From: Capitulum mitella
Taxonomy: Eukaryota > Arthropoda > Thecostraca > Pollicipedomorpha > Pollicipedidae
Direction of reading: 5' to 3'
DNA length: 64,000 nt
NCBI GenBank assembly: GCA_030062745.1
Contig: CP099839.1
Span: forward strand, 11,490,802 to 11,554,801
The translations under genes were made by a program, and so were the position numbers. The notes beneath the pieces were generated by a model, which ran no database searches, was not told the DNA's origin, and saw nothing but the letters and a program-made list of their open reading frames with translations. Of the stretch, positions 62,033-64,000 are shown in pieces (the stretch's first letter is position 1; every line of letters begins with the position of its first letter).

Positions 62033-62213
62033 TGCCGACGGCAACTTTGAGGTTACGCTGGCCACGAAGGCGACGCTCTATTTCGACGGTCGGGTCGAAT
62101 GGAAGCCGCCGGCCATCTACAAGTCCTCCTGCGAGATCGACGTCGAGTACTTCCCCTTCGACGAGCAGACGTGCGTCATGAAGTTTGGCTCTTGGACGTA
62201 CGATGGAAAACAG
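62033..62213 (+). CDS. nAChR alpha4-like exon with Cys-loop and loop B
   Basis: Residues 120-180. Seen: acceptor TTGTTCCAG; the first base T completes the split Asn codon, giving [16 protein letters not shown]. The Cys-loop runs from Cys153 to Cys167 with exactly 13 residues between, including the FPFDEQ core that couples agonist binding to the pore. Loop B follows as WTYDG (Trp174 to Gly178), where the Trp stacks on the quaternary amine of acetylcholine. The donor is GTAAAC after CAG in phase 0. [19 protein letters not shown] is an alpha4-type stretch as I recall the insect family. Some insect alpha4 genes have mutually exclusive exons in the ligand-binding domain; I found no duplicate of this exon between 61251 and 62757. 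Confidence 0.96.
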
Positions 62214-62757
62214 GTAAACTGTGCATTCCGCTCAGCAATAAACTGCGTTCTCATCGTTTCACTTTGTCGGAAAGAACAGGGTCTGCACATATTACTGCGC
62301 GCCTTTTTTCCAAAGACGGACCGAAAGAGATGATAGGATTTAAATTCCCTGGGTGGTTGGACGGACCCCGGACGATACATTTAAAAAAGTTTCTGCTACG
62401 AGAAAACAAGTAGATATGGACTTCAGCGCGTCTGCACAGGTCCCACGGATTTGTTCTGCTTAAGCATATGCAAAATGATCACTACGGAATTTCTACAGCC
62501 ATTTACTGTGGTTACTAATACTGTGGCGTACTTTTTTAAAGCCGTAGGCATTTGTCCATGCAAGTTTTGTTTGGATCAGCAATGCATGAAGTGCGCTACA
62601 TTTATGGATAGCGTCATGTGTGATCCAGAGTACTTCTCTCTTGAGACGCAAGACCAAATAGGGCATGTGTTTGAGTTGACACACCATTTTGTCGTTGAAA
62701 TTGGTCACGTTTCCCGCTAGCCGCAACCGGACACGGCTGACGCAGTTTTCTCCGCAG

Positions 62758-62873
62758 GTGGACTTGAGACACGTGGAAGAAAAACCGCCAGACCCGAAGG
62801 TCAAGATCGGCGTGGATCTGTCGGATTTTTATCTCTCGGTGGAATGGGACATCTTGGATGTTCCTGCAATAAG
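62758..62873 (+). CDS. nAChR alpha4-like exon between loops B and C
   Basis: Residues 181-219. Seen: acceptor TTCTCCGCAG, VDLRHVEEKPPDPKVKIGV then DLSDFYLSVEWDILDVPAI, donor GTGAGA in phase 2. The motif (F/Y)Y(L/I/M)SVEWDI is conserved in insect alpha subunits. The variable linker (EEKPPDPKVKIG) is the loop F region, which contributes to the complementary face in a neighbouring subunit. The flanking introns are 544 and 403 bp. The frame is open across both junctions. Confidence 0.95.
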
Positions 62874-63276
62874 GTGAGAAGCAATCGGCAACGAGGAGCA
62901 GTAAAAGCGATCTAATCAAGGTTCTGCGAATTTATGGGGTCATCTCAGAGCCTTCAACGTCTGTCAGAGAGGAAAACTCGAGATGTCGACGAGGCGAACG
63001 CTGTCGGACATGGGCTTTGCCTTCCAGTTTTGATGAGGAATATATGCTGCTTTTCCTCTTCAAGCCGTTCTGATAACTGGTTTTAAATGTCTAATTGCGT
63101 ATTTGCGCATAGTCCATTTGAGGTTTGAACAGGCGTTTGGACAAGAAATTGTCAGGATAAGATTTTGCGTTTGATATTCGCCACTTAAAAATGTTTTAGG
63201 CTTTGAAAAACTCGGTTACTGCGTGCTACATTTTTAAGGATCCAATACCCTCATTCGTTTAACTCCTGTTTTCCAG

Positions 63277-63445
63277 GCACGAGAAGTTCTACACTTGTTG
63301 TAACGAGCCTTATCTGGACATCACGTTCAACATCACCATGCGAAGAAAGACTCTGTTCTACACTGTCAACCTCATCATCCCTTGCATGGGCATCTCATTT
63401 CTCACTGTGCTTGTGTTCTACCTACCCTCGGACAGCGGGGAGAAG
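63277..63445 (+). CDS. nAChR alpha4-like exon with vicinal Cys pair and M1
   Basis: Residues 219-275. Seen: acceptor TTTTCCAG, G completes the split Arg codon, then [20 protein letters not shown]. The YTCC pair (Cys226-Cys227) defines an alpha subunit and lies in loop C, with Tyr224 and Tyr231 as the other aromatic-box residues. A second N-glycosylation sequon, NIT, is at residue 237. [15 protein letters not shown] begins transmembrane segment M1, which ends at [12 protein letters not shown] just before the donor GTAGGT in phase 0. The next exon (M2 pore helix) is expected beyond 64000. The six exons together give 825 nt with no stop, so this is an intact gene cut by the window edge, not a pseudogene. 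Confidence 0.96.
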
Positions 63446-64000
63446 GTAGGTGGACCAGCTCGCATATTTTACCTCAATATATTCAGCACGAGCGTAAACT
63501 CAAAAACGTTATTTACGTTCTGCTGCAGTCCTGTTATACCTCTACTTTCATGCGCGGGGGATTTATTTGTTTTTGTTTTTGTTTTGGAGGGGGAGAGCAA
63601 AACGTGTCCAGTCGTTAAAACCTGGCTCGATTCTGTTGGCTTTGTGACCGGCCACATCGCCTGTTATATTCACATCCATGACGTTGTCGGCGAGTCCCGG
63701 GCGGCCGATGCGCTGTTTGACCTGGAGCGTGGCTGAGGTGGCGTCTCGTCAGTCCCGCTCCCGACCGTCTCCGTCATTCGTGGGTGGGGAGGAATACCGG
63801 TATCGCATCGTTTGGCCTGGAGCGCGACGGAGGCAGCCCCGCATCAGCCCCCGCTCCAGGGCGTCGCCGTCAGCCGGCGGACGGGGGTCGGCAGCAGAAC
63901 AACACAGCCCTGCCCGGGGCGGCCGGGCCGGCCAATCAATCGGCCACGGTGTGCGCCGTCGGAGGGGCGCGTCATCGGCCGGCCGGCCGGCAGGAGGCCC
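63446..64000 (+). other. Start of nAChR intron 6, running off the window
   Basis: Begins with the donor GTAGGT. From about 63730 the sequence becomes CpG-rich and dense in GGCCGGCC strings to the right edge. No exon is recognised; the M2 exon is expected further on. Confidence 0.8.

Overview
The window is eukaryotic nuclear DNA from an animal, almost certainly an arthropod. The evidence is one recognisable gene with short exons and GT-AG introns, an AT-rich background broken by CpG-rich patches full of GGCCGG strings, and abundant minisatellites, tRNA-derived SINEs and DNA transposon relics. No operon, bacterial signal or CRISPR is present. A crustacean, possibly a barnacle, is only a guess; the insect-type nicotinic receptor alpha subunit supports Arthropoda but nothing finer.

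The only host gene I can support is the 5' half of a nicotinic acetylcholine receptor alpha subunit on the + strand, most like the insect alpha4 type. Six exons (51558-51761, 60809-60853, 61141-61250, 62033-62213, 62758-62873, 63277-63445) join into one open frame of 825 nt (275 codons). It covers a signal peptide, the whole ligand-binding domain with Cys-loop and vicinal Cys pair, and M1. The remaining exons (M2 onward) lie beyond the right edge. A CpG-rich zone at 50840-51660 looks like its promoter. A second signal-peptide-like exon (30668-30743) sits in another CpG-rich zone 21 kb upstream. Its donor phase fits a hidden acceptor inside the first exon, so the gene may have two alternative first exons.

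The rest of the window is intergenic or intronic and dominated by repeats. Family F1 is a 1.2-kb non-autonomous element with TTAA target sites and CCCTATTCCCGG termini (four copies: 4820-6034, 7508-8718, 40122-41328, 46810-48021). Family F2 is a second 1.2-kb TTAA-flanked element (6654-9087, interrupted, and 49446-50651). F1 copy B is inserted in F2 copy 1, and F2 copy 2 preserves the empty site, which shows TTAA duplication directly. Both look like piggyBac-type non-autonomous elements with G/C hairpins near their ends, and both carry AGGTCA-type nuclear-receptor half sites.

Other mobile DNA: a Tc1/mariner-like transposase relic with terminal repeats (37421-38806), a 714-bp element with long terminal inverted repeats (42406-43119), a 105-bp CCATAAATTACGT element (18373-18477), a non-LTR retrotransposon 3' fragment (44667-44966) and four copies of a tRNA-derived SINE. 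Minisatellites occur at 2753-3115 (19 bp), 17418-17812, 18480-19030 and 29045-29585 (24/21 bp). CpG-rich patches recur every few kb without recognisable genes in most of them.
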